Positions 50,228 through 60,872 of a stretch of 64,000 nt of DNA are shown here, one piece after another (the first letter of the stretch is position 1; each line of letters opens with the position of its first letter). Under the pieces are notes generated by a model. The model worked only from the letters and a program-made list of their open reading frames with translations. It was not told the origin of the DNA and did no database searches. Source of the stretch: Lysobacter sp. yr284 (GTDB taxonomy: Bacteria; Pseudomonadota; Gammaproteobacteria; Xanthomonadales; Xanthomonadaceae). The translations under genes and the position numbers were made by a program. Location of the stretch: assembly GCF_900107375.1 (NCBI RefSeq), contig NZ_FNPT01000004.1:124001-188000 (forward strand). Reading direction: 5' to 3'.

Positions 50228-50565
50228 TGTGGATAACTCCGGGAAAAGTCGTCGCCACGCTAGAGCGGGGCACGTCAAGTGAATGTCGAGTCCTCCCTAC
50301 GCCGGCGAATTGGACGCTGCGCGTCCAGCCCCATAGTCGCGGCCGATCATCCTTTGCATTCCGATGCTTAGCGCCGATTCGCGCAAATCACCGCAATTTC
50401 AGCGGGGTGAAGAAAATGTGACGGCGCTCGCGCCAGGGTCACTTTGTGACGCTATTAGTCTCAAAACCTGAGACGAAACAACGCTTAGTGGATAAGTCTT
50501 GAATAAGACTCTCAAGTTCTTCGCAAGCCATTGATGCGCCTAGCGAAATTCAGCCAGGAAAGTTG
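50228..50565 (+). other. A+T-richer intergenic region upstream of the dcw promoter
   Basis: No gene is seen. Two small inverted repeats stand out: GTCTCAAAACCTGAGAC at 50458-50474 and AAGTCTTGAATAAGACT at 50494-50510. This is the least G+C-rich stretch in the window, as expected for a control region serving two divergent units. Confidence 0.5.
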
Positions 50566-50593
50566 TTGACAACCCGTTGCGCCCTGCTAATGT
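50566..50593 (+). promoter_or_regulatory. Promoter of the mraZ/dcw cluster (extended -10)
   Basis: TTGACA at 50566-50571 is a perfect -35. TAATGT at 50588-50593 lies 16 bases downstream, preceded by TGC, an extended -10. The start of transcription would be near 50600, about 110 bases before mraZ. It is the best sigma-70 promoter in the window. Confidence 0.85.
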
Positions 50594-50627
50594 GGGCATC
50601 CGAGGGAAAACCGGGGTTTTTGTGGTT
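50593..50627 (+). promoter_or_regulatory. Putative MraZ operator (10-bp-phased GGG boxes)
   Basis: Boxes TGGGC (50593), AGGGA (50603), GGGGT (50613) and TGGTT (50623) repeat every 10 bases, directly after the -10. MraZ in E. coli binds TGGGN repeats spaced 5 bases apart at the same position of its own promoter and represses it. The phasing and place fit; the fourth box is weak. Confidence 0.7.
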
Positions 50628-50710
50628 TTCGGAGGCCAGTCGTCCCGGTCGGTAGGGGCGAATGAACGAGGCGACCCGTCCGGTAGAGACGGGAGCCCAC
50701 AAGGTGCGCA

Positions 50711-51157
50711 ATGTTCCAGGGCGAGACCGCCATCACGATCGACGACAAGGGCCGGCTGGCGGTGCCCACCGCCTACCGCGAGCTCGTCGCGCGCGAATGC
50801 GACAACCGCCTGGTCATCACCTACAACCCGTTCGAGTCCGGTTCTCTCTATCTCTATCCGCTGACGATCTGGGAGCGCGTGCGCGATCAGGTCAACAAGC
50901 TGCCCAAGGCCAAGGCGGTCAACCGCACGATGCAGCTCAAGCTGGTCGGCGCCGCCGCGTTCGTCGAACTCGACGGCAACGGCCGCATCACCGTACCCCC
51001 CAGTCACCGCGCCGCGGTCGGCATCGAGAAGAAGGCGGTGCTGCTGGGCATGGGCGACAAGTTCGAACTTTGGAGCGAGCAGGCGCATCACGCGCAGATC
51101 CGTCAGACCATCAGCGACGACGATCTGAGCGACGAGCTGCTCGACCTGCAGCTATGA
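50711..51157 (+). CDS. mraZ: Transcriptional regulator MraZ
   Basis: A 148-residue AbrB-type DNA-binding protein, repressor of the dcw cluster. Opens [20 protein letters not shown], and the second repeat ([20 protein letters not shown]) is clear. AAGGTG lies 5 bases upstream of the ATG. Its stop overlaps the rsmH start (ATGA). Confidence 0.96.
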   Translation: MFQGETAITIDDKGRLAVPTAYRELVARECDNRLVITYNPFESGSLYLYPLTIWERVRDQVNKLPKAKAVNRTMQLKLVGAAAFVELDGNGRITVPPSHRAAVGIEKKAVLLGMGDKFELWSEQAHHAQIRQTISDDDLSDELLDLQL

Positions 51158-52110
51158 CGGGCGGTGGCATGGAACGCACTCACGCGCGATCCGGCCACCT
51201 TCCCGTGATGTATCGGCAGGTGCTGGAAGGCCTGCGGGTGCACGGGAACGGAGCCTATCTGGACGGCACGTTCGGACGCGGCGGGCATGCCCGCGGCGTG
51301 CTCTCCCAATTGCAGGCCGGAGGACGGTTGCTGGTGATGGACAAGGACCCCGAGGCGATCGCCGTGGCCGAACGCGAGTTCGGCGCCGATCCGCGCGTGT
51401 CCATCCATCGCGGCAGCTTCGCCGAACTGGCCGACTGGAGCGCCACCGCCGACGGTCTCGACGGCGTGCTGCTGGACCTGGGCGTGTCCTCGCCGCAGCT
51501 CGACGTGGCCGAACGCGGCTTCAGCTTCGGCAAGGACGGCCCGCTCGACATGCGCATGGACCCCGACAGCGGCCTCAGCGCGGCGCAGTGGCTCAACAGC
51601 GCCGCCGAGAAGGACATCGCCGACGTGCTGTGGACCTACGGCGAAGAGCGCCAGAGCCGCCGCATCGCCCGCGCCATCCTCGCCCGCCGCACCGCCCAGC
51701 CGCTGGCGCGCACCGCCGAGCTGGCCGAACTGATCGCCCAGGCGATGCCGCGCGGCGACCAGAAGATCCATCCGGCCACGCGCAGCTTCCAGGCGATCCG
51801 CATCTTCATCAACCGCGAGCTGGCCGACCTGGAAGCCGGGCTCGACGCCGCGCTGGCGCGGCTGAAGCCGGGCGGGCGGCTGGCGGTGATCAGCTTCCAT
51901 TCGCTGGAAGACCGCATCGTCAAGCAGTTCATCGTCCGCCACTCCAAGGCCCCGCCGAGCAACCGCCGGATGCCGATCGAGATCGCGTTCACCCCGACCC
52001 TGCTGGCCCTGGGCGGCGCGCAGAAGGCCGACGACCAAGAGCTGGCCGGCAATCCGCGCGCGCGCAGCGCGGTGCTGCGCGTAGCCGAAAAGCTGGAGGC
52101 GGCGGCATGA
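51154..52110 (+). CDS. rsmH: 16S rRNA (cytosine(1402)-N4)-methyltransferase
   Basis: A 318-residue enzyme. Signatures: [29 protein letters not shown] for [23 protein letters not shown] and [16 protein letters not shown]. It acts on the same rRNA base as RsmI. ATG 51154 overlaps mraZ; ATG 51169 is an alternative start. Overlaps ftsL (ATGA). Confidence 0.96.
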   Translation: MTGGGMERTHARSGHLPVMYRQVLEGLRVHGNGAYLDGTFGRGGHARGVLSQLQAGGRLLVMDKDPEAIAVAEREFGADPRVSIHRGSFAELADWSATADGLDGVLLDLGVSSPQLDVAERGFSFGKDGPLDMRMDPDSGLSAAQWLNSAAEKDIADVLWTYGEERQSRRIARAILARRTAQPLARTAELAELIAQAMPRGDQKIHPATRSFQAIRIFINRELADLEAGLDAALARLKPGGRLAVISFHSLEDRIVKQFIVRHSKAPPSNRRMPIEIAFTPTLLALGGAQKADDQELAGNPRARSAVLRVAEKLEAAA

Positions 52111-52370
52111 TGCGCCTGCTGCTGATCCTGCTGATCGTCGCCAACGTCGCCTCGGCGCTGCTGGTGGTGTTCGCGCGGCACGAGCACCGCCAGCTGTTCG
52201 TGCAGCTCAACAAGCTGCAGCGCGAGCGCGACGAGCTCAACATCGAATTCGGCCGGCTGCAGCTGGAACAGGCGACCTGGGCGGAGAGCAACCGCATCGA
52301 CCAGGTCGCGCGCGAGCGCATCGGGATGAAGTTCCCCGAGGGCGCCGAAACCGTGGTGATCAGACCATGA
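52107..52370 (+). CDS. ftsL: Cell division protein FtsL
   Basis: An 87-residue bitopic septal protein. One transmembrane helix ([20 protein letters not shown]) is followed by a leucine-zipper-like coiled coil ([20 protein letters not shown]). It forms the FtsQ-FtsL-FtsB complex that activates FtsW-FtsI. Two ATGs are in tandem at 52107 and 52110. Confidence 0.93.
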   Translation: MMRLLLILLIVANVASALLVVFARHEHRQLFVQLNKLQRERDELNIEFGRLQLEQATWAESNRIDQVARERIGMKFPEGAETVVIRP

Positions 52371-52380
52371 GGGCCTGGCC

Positions 52381-54402
52381 ATGAGCGGCGCGCGCAAGAA
52401 TCGCGGCAACGGCCGCAGCGGCCCGCTCGACCGCGTGCTCGGCGAGCGCGCCGGCCGCGGCGGCCTCGACCGCCTGGTCGAGAACCTCGGCGACGGCTTC
52501 GCCCGCATGCGCGAAGAGCGCGGCCGCGGCAACAAGCCGCGCGGTCGCAACCTGCAGTTCAACCTGCGCAACCGGCTGATGCTGGTCGGCGGCGCGCTCG
52601 GCCTGTGCGCGGTGGCGCTGGTCGCCCGCGCGCTGGACCTGCAGGTCATCAGCAACGATTTCTATCGCCAGCAGGGCGATGCGCGCTCGCTGCGCGAGAT
52701 CCCGATCCCGACCTCGCGCGGCATGATCACCGACCGCAACGGCGAGCCGCTGGCGGTGTCCACGCCGGTGGAATCGGTGTGGGCGAACCCGAAGGAGCTG
52801 GCCAAGAACACCGAGCGTCTGCCGGAACTGGCCAAGGCGCTGGACGTGGCCCCGGACGAGCTGGCGCGCAAGCTGGCGCAGCGTTCGGGCAAGGAGTTCA
52901 TGTACCTCAAGCGCCGCATCAACCCCGACGAGGCGCGGCAGATCCTGGCGCTGAAGGTGCCGGGGGTGTTCTCGCAGCGCGAGTTCCGCCGCTTCTACCC
53001 GCAGGGCGAGGCGATGGCGCACGTGCTGGGCTACACCAACATCGACGACCGCGGCCAGGAAGGCCTGGAGCTGGCGTTCGACCACGAGCTGCGCGGCAAG
53101 CCCGGGACCAAGCGGGTGATCCGCGACGGCGCCGGCCGCATCGTCGAGAACGTCGACCTGGTGCGCAGCGCCGAGCCGGGCAAGGACCTGACCCTGACCC
53201 TGGACCGCCGCATCCAGTACCTGACCTACCGCGAGCTGCGCCGCGCGCTCAACGACACCGGCGCGTCCAGCGCCTCGGCGGTGGTGCTCGACATCGAGAC
53301 CGGCGAAGTGCTGGCGATGGCCAACCTGCCGACCTACAACCCGAACATGCCCGGCGCGGGCAACCGCGACACCCACCGCAACCGCGCCGTCACCGACGTG
53401 GTCGAGCCGGGTTCGACGATGAAGCCGGTCACCGTCGCCGCCGCGCTGAGCAAGGGCTCGGTCACGCCGCAGACCCTGGTCAACACCACGCCGGGCTGGA
53501 TGCCCAACGGCCGCTACCGCATCACCGACACCCACAACAACGGCGTGCTGACCGTCACCGGCGTCATCACCAAGAGCTCCAACGTCGGCGCGGCCAAGCT
53601 CGCGCTGCCGCTGCCGAACGACTACTACTACAACTTCATCCACAACTTCGGCTACGGCAGCAAGCCGGGCAGCGGCTTCCCGGGCGAGTCCTCGGGCCTG
53701 CTCGCGCCGCCGCAGCGCTGGAGCGGCACGACCAAGGCGACCATGTCCTACGGCTACGGCCTGTCGGCCACGCCGCTGCAGATCGCGATGGTGTACGCGG
53801 CGATGGCCAACGGCGGCAAGCTGATCGCGCCGACCTTCGTCAAGGGCCAGCGCAACGAGGGCAAGCAGGTGCTCGAGCCGGTCGTGGCCGGCGAGATCAT
53901 GCGCATGATGCAGACCGTGACCGAGCCGGGCGGCACCGCCAAGCAGGCGGCGATCCTGGGCTATCACGTCGCCGGCAAGACCGGCACCACGCGCAAGTTC
54001 AGCGCCACCGGCGGTTACTCGAAGAAGTATGTGTCGCTGTTCGCCGGCGTGGTGCCGGTGGAGAAGCCGCGCTTCTCGATGGTGGTGGTGGTCAGCGAAC
54101 CCGATCCGACCAAGAAGGGTTACTACGGCGGTTCGGTGTCCGGCCCGGTGTTCCGCAACGTCATGGACGGCGCGCTGCGCCTGATGGACGTGGCGCCGGA
54201 CGACATCGAGACCTGGCTGGCGGTGCAGGCCGCGGCCGAAGCCAAGCGGCAGAAGCAAAACGGCGGCAAGCCGGCGGGGCCGGTGGTGCCGGCGTCCACG
54301 CGCTCGGCCGCCAAGCCGCCGCTCAAGCCCAACAACGCGCCCATCGCCGCGGGGCTGCCGGCGACGGTGGCCCAGGCCTCCACGCATGGAGGCGCGCAAT
54401 GA
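52381..54402 (+). CDS. ftsI: Septal peptidoglycan transpeptidase FtsI (PBP3)
   Basis: A 673-residue class B penicillin-binding protein. The cytoplasmic tail is unusually long: about 60 Arg/Gly-rich residues before the transmembrane helix ([20 protein letters not shown]). Active-site motifs are Ser345-x-x-Lys348 (STMK), SSN at 399-401 and KTGT at 533-536. The C-terminal tail after the transpeptidase domain is about 60 residues, Ala/Pro/Lys-rich. It cross-links septal peptidoglycan together with FtsW. Confidence 0.96.
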   Translation: MSGARKNRGNGRSGPLDRVLGERAGRGGLDRLVENLGDGFARMREERGRGNKPRGRNLQFNLRNRLMLVGGALGLCAVALVARALDLQVISNDFYRQQGDARSLREIPIPTSRGMITDRNGEPLAVSTPVESVWANPKELAKNTERLPELAKALDVAPDELARKLAQRSGKEFMYLKRRINPDEARQILALKVPGVFSQREFRRFYPQGEAMAHVLGYTNIDDRGQEGLELAFDHELRGKPGTKRVIRDGAGRIVENVDLVRSAEPGKDLTLTLDRRIQYLTYRELRRALNDTGASSASAVVLDIETGEVLAMANLPTYNPNMPGAGNRDTHRNRAVTDVVEPGSTMKPVTVAAALSKGSVTPQTLVNTTPGWMPNGRYRITDTHNNGVLTVTGVITKSSNVGAAKLALPLPNDYYYNFIHNFGYGSKPGSGFPGESSGLLAPPQRWSGTTKATMSYGYGLSATPLQIAMVYAAMANGGKLIAPTFVKGQRNEGKQVLEPVVAGEIMRMMQTVTEPGGTAKQAAILGYHVAGKTGTTRKFSATGGYSKKYVSLFAGVVPVEKPRFSMVVVVSEPDPTKKGYYGGSVSGPVFRNVMDGALRLMDVAPDDIETWLAVQAAAEAKRQKQNGGKPAGPVVPASTRSAAKPPLKPNNAPIAAGLPATVAQASTHGGAQ

Positions 54403-55871
54403 GCCGCTCGATGCTCCTGGCCGAGCTGCTGCCCGACGTCGCCGGTATCCCCGGCGATCTGCGCATCGGTGGCCTGGTGATGGACAGCCGCGCGGTGCGC
54501 GCGGGCGACGCCTTCGTCGCCATCGCCGGTTTCGGCGCGCACGGGCTCAAGTTCGTCGAGCAGGCGCGCGCGTCCGGCGCGGCGGCGATCCTGTTCGAGC
54601 CGCCGGCGCCGGACGACCTGCCGGCGCCGGCCGACGCCATCGCCGTGCCTGGGCTGCGTTCGCGCCTGGGCGAGATGGGCGATGCCTTTCACGGCCGTCC
54701 CAGCGCTGCGATGCGCGTGGTCGGGGTGACCGGCACCAACGGCAAGACCTCGACCGTGCAGCTGATCGCGCAGGCCTGGCACCTGCTCGGCGTGTCCTGC
54801 GGGACCATCGGCACGCTCGGCGCCGGCTTGTACGGGCAGGTCGTGCCGAACGGCTTCACCACCCCGCTGGTGCTGCCGCTGCACGAACTGCTGGCCGGCA
54901 TGCGCGACGCCGGCGCACAGGCGGTGGCGATGGAAGTGTCCTCGCACGCGCTCGACCAGGGCCGCGTGGCCGGCGTGCACTTCGACGTCGGCGTGTTCAC
55001 CAACCTCACCCGCGACCATCTGGACTACCACGGCGACATGGCCCGCTACGGCGCGGCCAAGGCACGGTTGTTCGGCTGGGACGGGCTCAAGGCGGCGGCG
55101 ATCAACCTCGACGACGAGTTCGGCCGCGAACTGCTCGCGCAGCTGCCCAAGCGCGTGCGCGGCATCGGCCTGAGCTCGCGCGGCCAGGCCGGCGCGAGCG
55201 TGCGCGCGGACAAGCTGGGCTTCGACAGCCGCGGCATCGGTTTCGATTTGGTCGTCGCCGGCAAGGCCCACCCGGTGGCCTCGCGCCTGCTCGGCCGCTT
55301 CAACGTCGACAACCTGCTGGCGGTGGCCGGCGCGCTGTACGCGCTGGAGCAGGAACCGGCGACGATCGCGCGCGTGCTGTCGCAGCTCGAACCGATCCAC
55401 GGCCGCATGAACCGGCTCGGCGGCGACGGCCGCCTGCCGCTGGTGGTGATCGACTACGCCCACACCCCCGATGCGCTGGAGCAGGCGCTGGCCTCGTTGC
55501 GCGCGCACGCGCAGGCGCGGCTGATCTGCGTATTCGGCTGCGGCGGCGAGCGCGACCGCGGCAAGCGCCCGCAGATGGCGGCGATCGCCGAGCACGGTGC
55601 CGACCTGGCCATCGTCACCGACGACAACCCGCGCGGCGAGGACGGCGACGTCATCGTCGCCGACATCCTGCAGGGCTTCCGCGATCCGCAGCGCGCGCTG
55701 GTGCTGCGCGACCGCCGCGCCGCGATCGAGCGCGCGATCGCCGAAGCCGGCCCCGACGACATCGTGCTGGTGGCCGGCAAGGGCCACGAGCCTTACCAGG
55801 AAATCCACGGCGTGCGGCATCCCTTCGACGACACCCTGGTCGCGCGCGCCGCGCTGGAGGCTCGGGCATGA
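54399..55871 (+). CDS. murE: UDP-MurNAc-tripeptide synthetase (meso-diaminopimelate-adding)
   Basis: A 490-residue Mur ligase adding the third stem residue. ATP site [11 protein letters not shown], metal/substrate region [12 protein letters not shown], and the meso-diaminopimelate recognition motif DNPR (in TDDNPRGED), so the third residue is meso-DAP. Starts with GGAGG 7 bases upstream; overlaps ftsI and murF. Confidence 0.96.
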   Translation: MSRSMLLAELLPDVAGIPGDLRIGGLVMDSRAVRAGDAFVAIAGFGAHGLKFVEQARASGAAAILFEPPAPDDLPAPADAIAVPGLRSRLGEMGDAFHGRPSAAMRVVGVTGTNGKTSTVQLIAQAWHLLGVSCGTIGTLGAGLYGQVVPNGFTTPLVLPLHELLAGMRDAGAQAVAMEVSSHALDQGRVAGVHFDVGVFTNLTRDHLDYHGDMARYGAAKARLFGWDGLKAAAINLDDEFGRELLAQLPKRVRGIGLSSRGQAGASVRADKLGFDSRGIGFDLVVAGKAHPVASRLLGRFNVDNLLAVAGALYALEQEPATIARVLSQLEPIHGRMNRLGGDGRLPLVVIDYAHTPDALEQALASLRAHAQARLICVFGCGGERDRGKRPQMAAIAEHGADLAIVTDDNPRGEDGDVIVADILQGFRDPQRALVLRDRRAAIERAIAEAGPDDIVLVAGKGHEPYQEIHGVRHPFDDTLVARAALEARA

Positions 55872-57271
55872 AGCGCTTGAGCCTGCGCGAAATCGCGCGC
55901 CTGACCGGCGGCCGCCTGCACGGCGCCGACGGCGCAGGCGGTCGAGAGAGCACGATCGACGTCGTCTGCACCGATACCCGCGCGCTGCCGGCCGCAGGCG
56001 CGGCGCTGTTCGTCGCGCTCAAGGGCGAGCGCTTCGACGGCCACGACCATGTCGCCGGACTGGCCCACACCGCGATTGCCGCGGCGCTGGTGTCGCGCGA
56101 AATCGACGCGCCCGTCGCCCAGGTGATCGTCGCCGACACCGAGCGGGCGCTGGCCGACCTCGCCGCCGGCGTGCAGGCGCAGCGCGCCGGCAACACGGTG
56201 GTGGCGATCACCGGCAGCAACGGCAAGACCAGCGTCAAGGCGCTGACCGCGGCGATCCTGGAGCGCGCCGGCGCGACCTACGCGACCCCGGGCAACCGCA
56301 ACAACGAGATCGGCCTGCCGCTGGCGGTGCTGGACGCGCCGGAAGACGCGCGCTATTCGATCTACGAGATGGGCGCCGGCAAGCCCGGCGACATCGCCTA
56401 CCTGGTGCGGGTGGCGCGGCCCGACGTGTCGCTGGTCAACAACATCGCCCCGGCGCACCTGGAGCGCATGGGCAGCCTGCTCGGCATCGCCGACACCAAG
56501 GCGGCGATCTACGACGCGCTGCCGGCCGATGGCGTGGCCGCGATCAACGCCGACGACGCGTTCGCGCCTTACTTCGAGCAGCGCGCGGCCGGCCGCCGCG
56601 TGATCCGCTTCGGCCTGGACGCCAGCGCCGAGGTCACCGCTTCGGACGTTCGCGTCGGGCCGGAAGGTTCCACGTTCGCGCTCGTCACCGCGCTGGGCCG
56701 CGTGGAGATCGCGCTGAAGCTGGTCGGACGCCACAACGTGCGCAACGCCCTGGCCGCCGCGGCGCTGGCGCTGGGCGCGGGCGTGTCGCTGCAGCACATC
56801 GCCGACGGCCTGAACGCCGCGCAGCCGGTCGATGGCCGCCTGATCGTCCACCGCCTGGCCAACGGCGCGGTGCTGATCGACGACAGCTACAACGCCAACC
56901 CGGGTTCCACCGGCGCGGCGATCGACACCCTGGCCGAGATGGGCGGCGAGAACTGGCTAGTGCTCGGCGCGATGCGCGAGATCGGCAATGAAGAAGTCGC
57001 CATGCATGCCGAGATCGGCCGCCGCGCCAAGGCCGCCGGCCTGCGCCGGCTGTACGCGCTGGGCGAGCTGCCGGCCGCGGCCGCCGCCGCGTTCGGCGAC
57101 GGCGCGCGCACGTTCGCCGGCCACGACGAGCTGGCGGCCGCGCTGGGCGCGGAACTCGCCGCCGGCGTGCGGGTGTTGGTGAAAGGTTCGCACAGCAGTG
57201 CGATGGACAAGATCGTGACGGCGTTGTTGTCGGCACACCGGCCGGGGGAGGGCACGACGCATGTTGCTTGA
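55868..57271 (+). CDS. murF: UDP-MurNAc-tripeptide D-alanyl-D-alanine ligase
   Basis: A 467-residue Mur ligase that adds D-Ala-D-Ala. P-loop GSNGKTSVK, then [16 protein letters not shown] and [12 protein letters not shown]. It overlaps murE upstream (ATGA) and mraY downstream by 11 bases. Confidence 0.96.
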   Translation: MKRLSLREIARLTGGRLHGADGAGGRESTIDVVCTDTRALPAAGAALFVALKGERFDGHDHVAGLAHTAIAAALVSREIDAPVAQVIVADTERALADLAAGVQAQRAGNTVVAITGSNGKTSVKALTAAILERAGATYATPGNRNNEIGLPLAVLDAPEDARYSIYEMGAGKPGDIAYLVRVARPDVSLVNNIAPAHLERMGSLLGIADTKAAIYDALPADGVAAINADDAFAPYFEQRAAGRRVIRFGLDASAEVTASDVRVGPEGSTFALVTALGRVEIALKLVGRHNVRNALAAAALALGAGVSLQHIADGLNAAQPVDGRLIVHRLANGAVLIDDSYNANPGSTGAAIDTLAEMGGENWLVLGAMREIGNEEVAMHAEIGRRAKAAGLRRLYALGELPAAAAAAFGDGARTFAGHDELAAALGAELAAGVRVLVKGSHSSAMDKIVTALLSAHRPGEGTTHVA

Positions 57272-58346
57272 ATTGACTCGATGGCTCGAACAGCTGCAAA
57301 GCCTGTTCAACATCTTCGGGTATCTGACGTTCCGCGGCATCCTCAGCGCGCTGACCTCGCTGGCGCTGTCGCTGTGGTGGGGCCCGGCGGTGATCCGCAA
57401 GCTCGGCCAGCTCAAGGGCGGTCAGCCGATCCGCAAGGACGGCCCGCAGTCGCACTTCTCCAAAGCCGGCACCCCGACCATGGGCGGCGCGCTGATCCTG
57501 TTCACGGTGATGGCCTCGGTGCTGCTGTGGGGCGACCTGCGCAACAAGTACGTGTGGATCGTGTTGCTGGTGATGCTGGCGTTCGGCGCGATCGGCTGGT
57601 ACGACGACTGGATCAAGATCGTCAAGCGCGATCCCAACGGCCTGAAGTCGCGCTGGAAGTACCTGTTGCAGTCGATCTTCGGCCTTGCCGCCGGCCTGTA
57701 CCTGTGGCTGTACGCCGACGTGCCGGCGGCGACGACCTTCTACGTGCCGCTGTTCAAGTCGGTGGCGCTGCCGCTGGCCGGGGTGAGCTTCGTCGCCCTG
57801 GCCTACCTGTGGATCGTCGGCTTCTCCAACGCGGTCAACCTCACCGACGGCCTCGACGGCCTGGCGATCATGCCGACCGTGCTGGTGGCCTGCGCGCTGG
57901 GCATCTTCGCCTACGCCTCCGGCCATGCCGAGTTCTCCAAGTACCTGCAGATCCCGGCGGTGCCGGGCGCGGGCGAGCTGGTGATCATCTGCGCGGCCAT
58001 CGCCGGCGCCGGCCTGGGCTTTTTGTGGTTCAACACCTATCCGGCGATGGTGTTCATGGGCGACATCGGCGCGCTGGCGCTGGGCGCGGTGCTCGGCACC
58101 ATCGCCATCATCGTGCGCCAGGAACTGGTGCTGGTGATCATGGGCGGCATCTTCGTCATCGAGACGCTGTCGGTGATGATCCAGGTCGCCTCGTTCAAGC
58201 TGACCGGCAAGCGCGTGTTCCGCATGGCGCCGATCCACCACCACTTCGAGCTCAAGGGCTGGCCGGAGCCGCGCGTGATCGTGCGCTTCTGGATCATCTC
58301 GGTGGTGTTGGTGCTGGTCGGCCTGGCCACCCTCAAGGTCCGCTGA
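57261..58346 (+). CDS. mraY: Phospho-MurNAc-pentapeptide translocase MraY
   Basis: A 361-residue, ten-helix enzyme making lipid I. Catalytic Asp pair in [36 protein letters not shown], and the [20 protein letters not shown] block. Its stop directly overlaps the ftsW start (TGATG). murD, which lies here in E. coli, is absent. Confidence 0.97.
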   Translation: MLLELTRWLEQLQSLFNIFGYLTFRGILSALTSLALSLWWGPAVIRKLGQLKGGQPIRKDGPQSHFSKAGTPTMGGALILFTVMASVLLWGDLRNKYVWIVLLVMLAFGAIGWYDDWIKIVKRDPNGLKSRWKYLLQSIFGLAAGLYLWLYADVPAATTFYVPLFKSVALPLAGVSFVALAYLWIVGFSNAVNLTDGLDGLAIMPTVLVACALGIFAYASGHAEFSKYLQIPAVPGAGELVIICAAIAGAGLGFLWFNTYPAMVFMGDIGALALGAVLGTIAIIVRQELVLVIMGGIFVIETLSVMIQVASFKLTGKRVFRMAPIHHHFELKGWPEPRVIVRFWIISVVLVLVGLATLKVR

Positions 58347-59635
58347 TGGAAAACACCGCGCGCCAGGCGACGAGACTCGAAGCGATCCACGGTCGTTACG
58401 ACCCGTGGCTGCTCGCCGCGTCCGCGGCGCTGGCGTGCGTGGGCGTGATCATGGTCGGCTCGGCCTCGCTGGGCGTGGCCAACACCCACGACGTCGATCC
58501 GTTCTACTTCCTGACCCGCCACTTGATGTTCCTGGCCATCGGCCTGGGCCTGGGGTTCTGGTTGATGCGCACCGAGCTCAAGACCATCGAGCAGCACAAC
58601 CAGTGGCTGCTGCTGGTGTGCGTGGTGCTGCTGGTGGCGGTGTTCATTCCAGGCATCGGCCGCCAGGTCAACGGCGCCAAGCGTTGGATCAACCTGGCGG
58701 TGATCGGCTTCCAGGCGGTGGAAGCGGTGAAGCTGCTCTACATCGTCTGGCTGGCCAGCTACCTCAAGCGCTTCAGCGAGGACATCTCGGCCACCTGGGG
58801 CGCGATGCTCAAGCCCATCGGCGTGGCCGTGGTGCTGGTCGGCCTGCTGCTGATGCAGCCGGACTTCGGCTCGTCCTCGCTGCTGCTGGCGATCACCGCC
58901 GGCATGCTGGTGCTCGGCGGCGTCAACATGCCGCGCATGTTCGGCCCGGTGTTGATCGGCCTGCCGGTGCTGGCGGTGATCGCCATCGCCGAGCCGTACC
59001 GGGTGATCCGCCTAACCTCGTTCATGAACCCCTGGAGCGACCCGTTCGGCACCGGCTACCAGCTGACCAACGCCTTGATGGCGGTCGGCCGCGGCGAGTG
59101 GACCGGCGTCGGCCTGGGCGCCTCGGTGCAGAAGCTGCAATACCTGCCCGAAGCGCATACCGACTTCATCATGGCGGTGATCGCCGAGGAATTCGGCTTC
59201 GCCGGCGTGTGCGCCGTGGTCGGCCTGTACGCGCTGCTGGCCGGGCGCGCGCTGTGGACCGGGCTGAAGTGCGTGGAGATGCGCCGCCACTTCTCCGGCT
59301 ATGTCGCCTTCGGCATCGCGCTGTGGATGAGCTTGCAGAGCTTCGTCTCCATCGGCGTGAACCTGGGCCTGCTGCCGACCAAGGGCCTGACCCTGCCGAT
59401 GATTTCCTACGGCGGCTCCAGCATCCTGATGAGCTGCGCCGCGCTTGGCGTGCTGCTGCGCGTGTCCTACGAACTCGACCGCGCCCAGCGCCAGGTCGCG
59501 CGCCTGCGCGGCGAAGCCGCCGGCGCCGCGCCGGCGACGGCGAGCCCGGCGCCGGCTGCGGCCGCCGCGGGCGCCGCGCGCGGCACCAGCCGCCTGCGCG
59601 ACCGGGTCGAGCCCTCGCTCGGGAGGACCGCATGA
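58346..59635 (+). CDS. ftsW: Septal peptidoglycan glycosyltransferase FtsW
   Basis: A 429-residue SEDS-family polymerase with about ten transmembrane helices. Family marks: [26 protein letters not shown], the [15 protein letters not shown] loop with the conserved catalytic Asp, and [15 protein letters not shown]. The C-terminal tail is Ala/Pro-rich. Overlaps mraY and murG. Confidence 0.96.
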   Translation: MENTARQATRLEAIHGRYDPWLLAASAALACVGVIMVGSASLGVANTHDVDPFYFLTRHLMFLAIGLGLGFWLMRTELKTIEQHNQWLLLVCVVLLVAVFIPGIGRQVNGAKRWINLAVIGFQAVEAVKLLYIVWLASYLKRFSEDISATWGAMLKPIGVAVVLVGLLLMQPDFGSSSLLLAITAGMLVLGGVNMPRMFGPVLIGLPVLAVIAIAEPYRVIRLTSFMNPWSDPFGTGYQLTNALMAVGRGEWTGVGLGASVQKLQYLPEAHTDFIMAVIAEEFGFAGVCAVVGLYALLAGRALWTGLKCVEMRRHFSGYVAFGIALWMSLQSFVSIGVNLGLLPTKGLTLPMISYGGSSILMSCAALGVLLRVSYELDRAQRQVARLRGEAAGAAPATASPAPAAAAAGAARGTSRLRDRVEPSLGRTA

Positions 59636-60705
59636 GCGAGCGTCCGGTGTTGATCCTGGCCGGCGGCACCGGCGGGCATATTTTCCCGGGCCTGGCGGTG
59701 GCCAAGGCGCTGCGGGCGCGGGGCGTCCCGGTCTCGTGGCTCGGCGCCGACGGCGGCATGGAAACCCGGCTGGTGCCGCAGCACGGCATCGAGATCGACA
59801 CGCTCGCGATCGGCGGCGTGCGCGGCAAGGGCCTGGGCACGTTGCTGCGCGCGCCGCTGCGCATCGCCGCCTCGGTGCGCGCCGCCGGCCGCGTGCTGCG
59901 CCAGCGCCAGCCGCGCGCGGTGGTCAGCTTCGGCGGTTACGCCGCCGGCCCCGGCGGCCTGGCCGCGCGCCTGGCCGGGCTGCCGCTGCTGGTGCACGAA
60001 CAAAACCGCGCGCCGGGCCTGACCAACCGGGTGCTGTCGCGCTTCGCCCGCCGCGTGCTGACCGGCTTCCCGGACACGTTCGGCGATCACGACGAGGTGG
60101 TCGGCAATCCGGTGCGCGCCGAGATCGCCGCGATCGCGCCGCCGGCGCAACGCTTCGCCGAGCGCAGCGGCCCGCTCAAGCTGCTGGTGCTCGGCGGCAG
60201 CCAGGGCGCGCGCGCCTTGAACCGCGCGGTGCCCGAAGCGATCGCCGGCCTGCGCGGGCGGGTGCCGTGCGAAGTGCGCCACCAGTGCGGCGAGAAGATG
60301 CTGGCCGACGCGCAGCAGGCGTATGCCAAGGCCGGCGTCGCCGCGTCGTTGGAGCCTTTCATCGCCGACATGGCGGCCGCTTATGCGTGGGCCGACCTGG
60401 TGGTCTGCCGCGCCGGCGCGCTGACCCTGGCCGAACTGTGCGCGACCGGCGTCGGCAGCGTGCTGGTGCCGTTCCCGCAGGCGGTCGACGACCACCAGAC
60501 CAAGAACGCGCGCTACCTGGTCGACCGCGGCGCGGCGCAGTTGCTGCCGCAAGCCGGCGAGGATCTCGGCGCGCGCCTGTCGGCGACCATCGAGATCCTG
60601 GCCGAGCGCGGCGTGCTGCTGCAGATGGCCGAGGCGGCGCGCGCGATCGCCAAGCCCGATGCGGCCGAGCGCGTGGCGGACGCGGTGCTGGAGGTGGCGC
60701 GATGA
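59632..60705 (+). CDS. murG: Lipid II synthase MurG
   Basis: A 357-residue GT28 glycosyltransferase adding GlcNAc to lipid [46 protein letters not shown] and [15 protein letters not shown] are all present. GGGAGGA is the ribosome site. Its stop overlaps the next small ORF (ATGA). Confidence 0.96.
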   Translation: MSERPVLILAGGTGGHIFPGLAVAKALRARGVPVSWLGADGGMETRLVPQHGIEIDTLAIGGVRGKGLGTLLRAPLRIAASVRAAGRVLRQRQPRAVVSFGGYAAGPGGLAARLAGLPLLVHEQNRAPGLTNRVLSRFARRVLTGFPDTFGDHDEVVGNPVRAEIAAIAPPAQRFAERSGPLKLLVLGGSQGARALNRAVPEAIAGLRGRVPCEVRHQCGEKMLADAQQAYAKAGVAASLEPFIADMAAAYAWADLVVCRAGALTLAELCATGVGSVLVPFPQAVDDHQTKNARYLVDRGAAQLLPQAGEDLGARLSATIEILAERGVLLQMAEAARAIAKPDAAERVADAVLEVAR

Positions 60706-60872
60706 AGCGTCTTCAGCGCGAGAACGCGGCGAGGATCCGCGCGATCGAAGGCCGCGTCTTCTTCGCGGCTTCACGCGAACTGCGTGCTCTGCGCGCCCCT
60801 TCAGGCGCGCGCGACATGTCCCGTTCTTCGATCCGCAACTTTCAATCCCTTACTTCGGACACCACGCCATGA
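60702..60872 (+). CDS. Possible 56-residue protein coupled between murG and murC
   Basis: ATG 60702 overlaps the murG stop (ATGA) and its own stop (TGA 60870-60872) overlaps the murC start ATG 60869, again ATGA. The peptide begins [20 protein letters not shown] and is basic, with no membrane segment and no family I recognise. Exact coupling at both ends suggests it is translated, so that ribosomes pass from murG to murC without a gap. It may be a coupling leader rather than a functional protein. Confidence 0.5.
   Translation: MKRLQRENAARIRAIEGRVFFAASRELRALRAPSGARDMSRSSIRNFQSLTSDTTP

Noticed and set aside
52360-58244. Long minus-strand open frames opposite ftsI, murE, murF and mraY
   Set aside because: Same effect: codon positions of the sense genes keep stops out of the antisense frames. 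The sense genes show all catalytic motifs.
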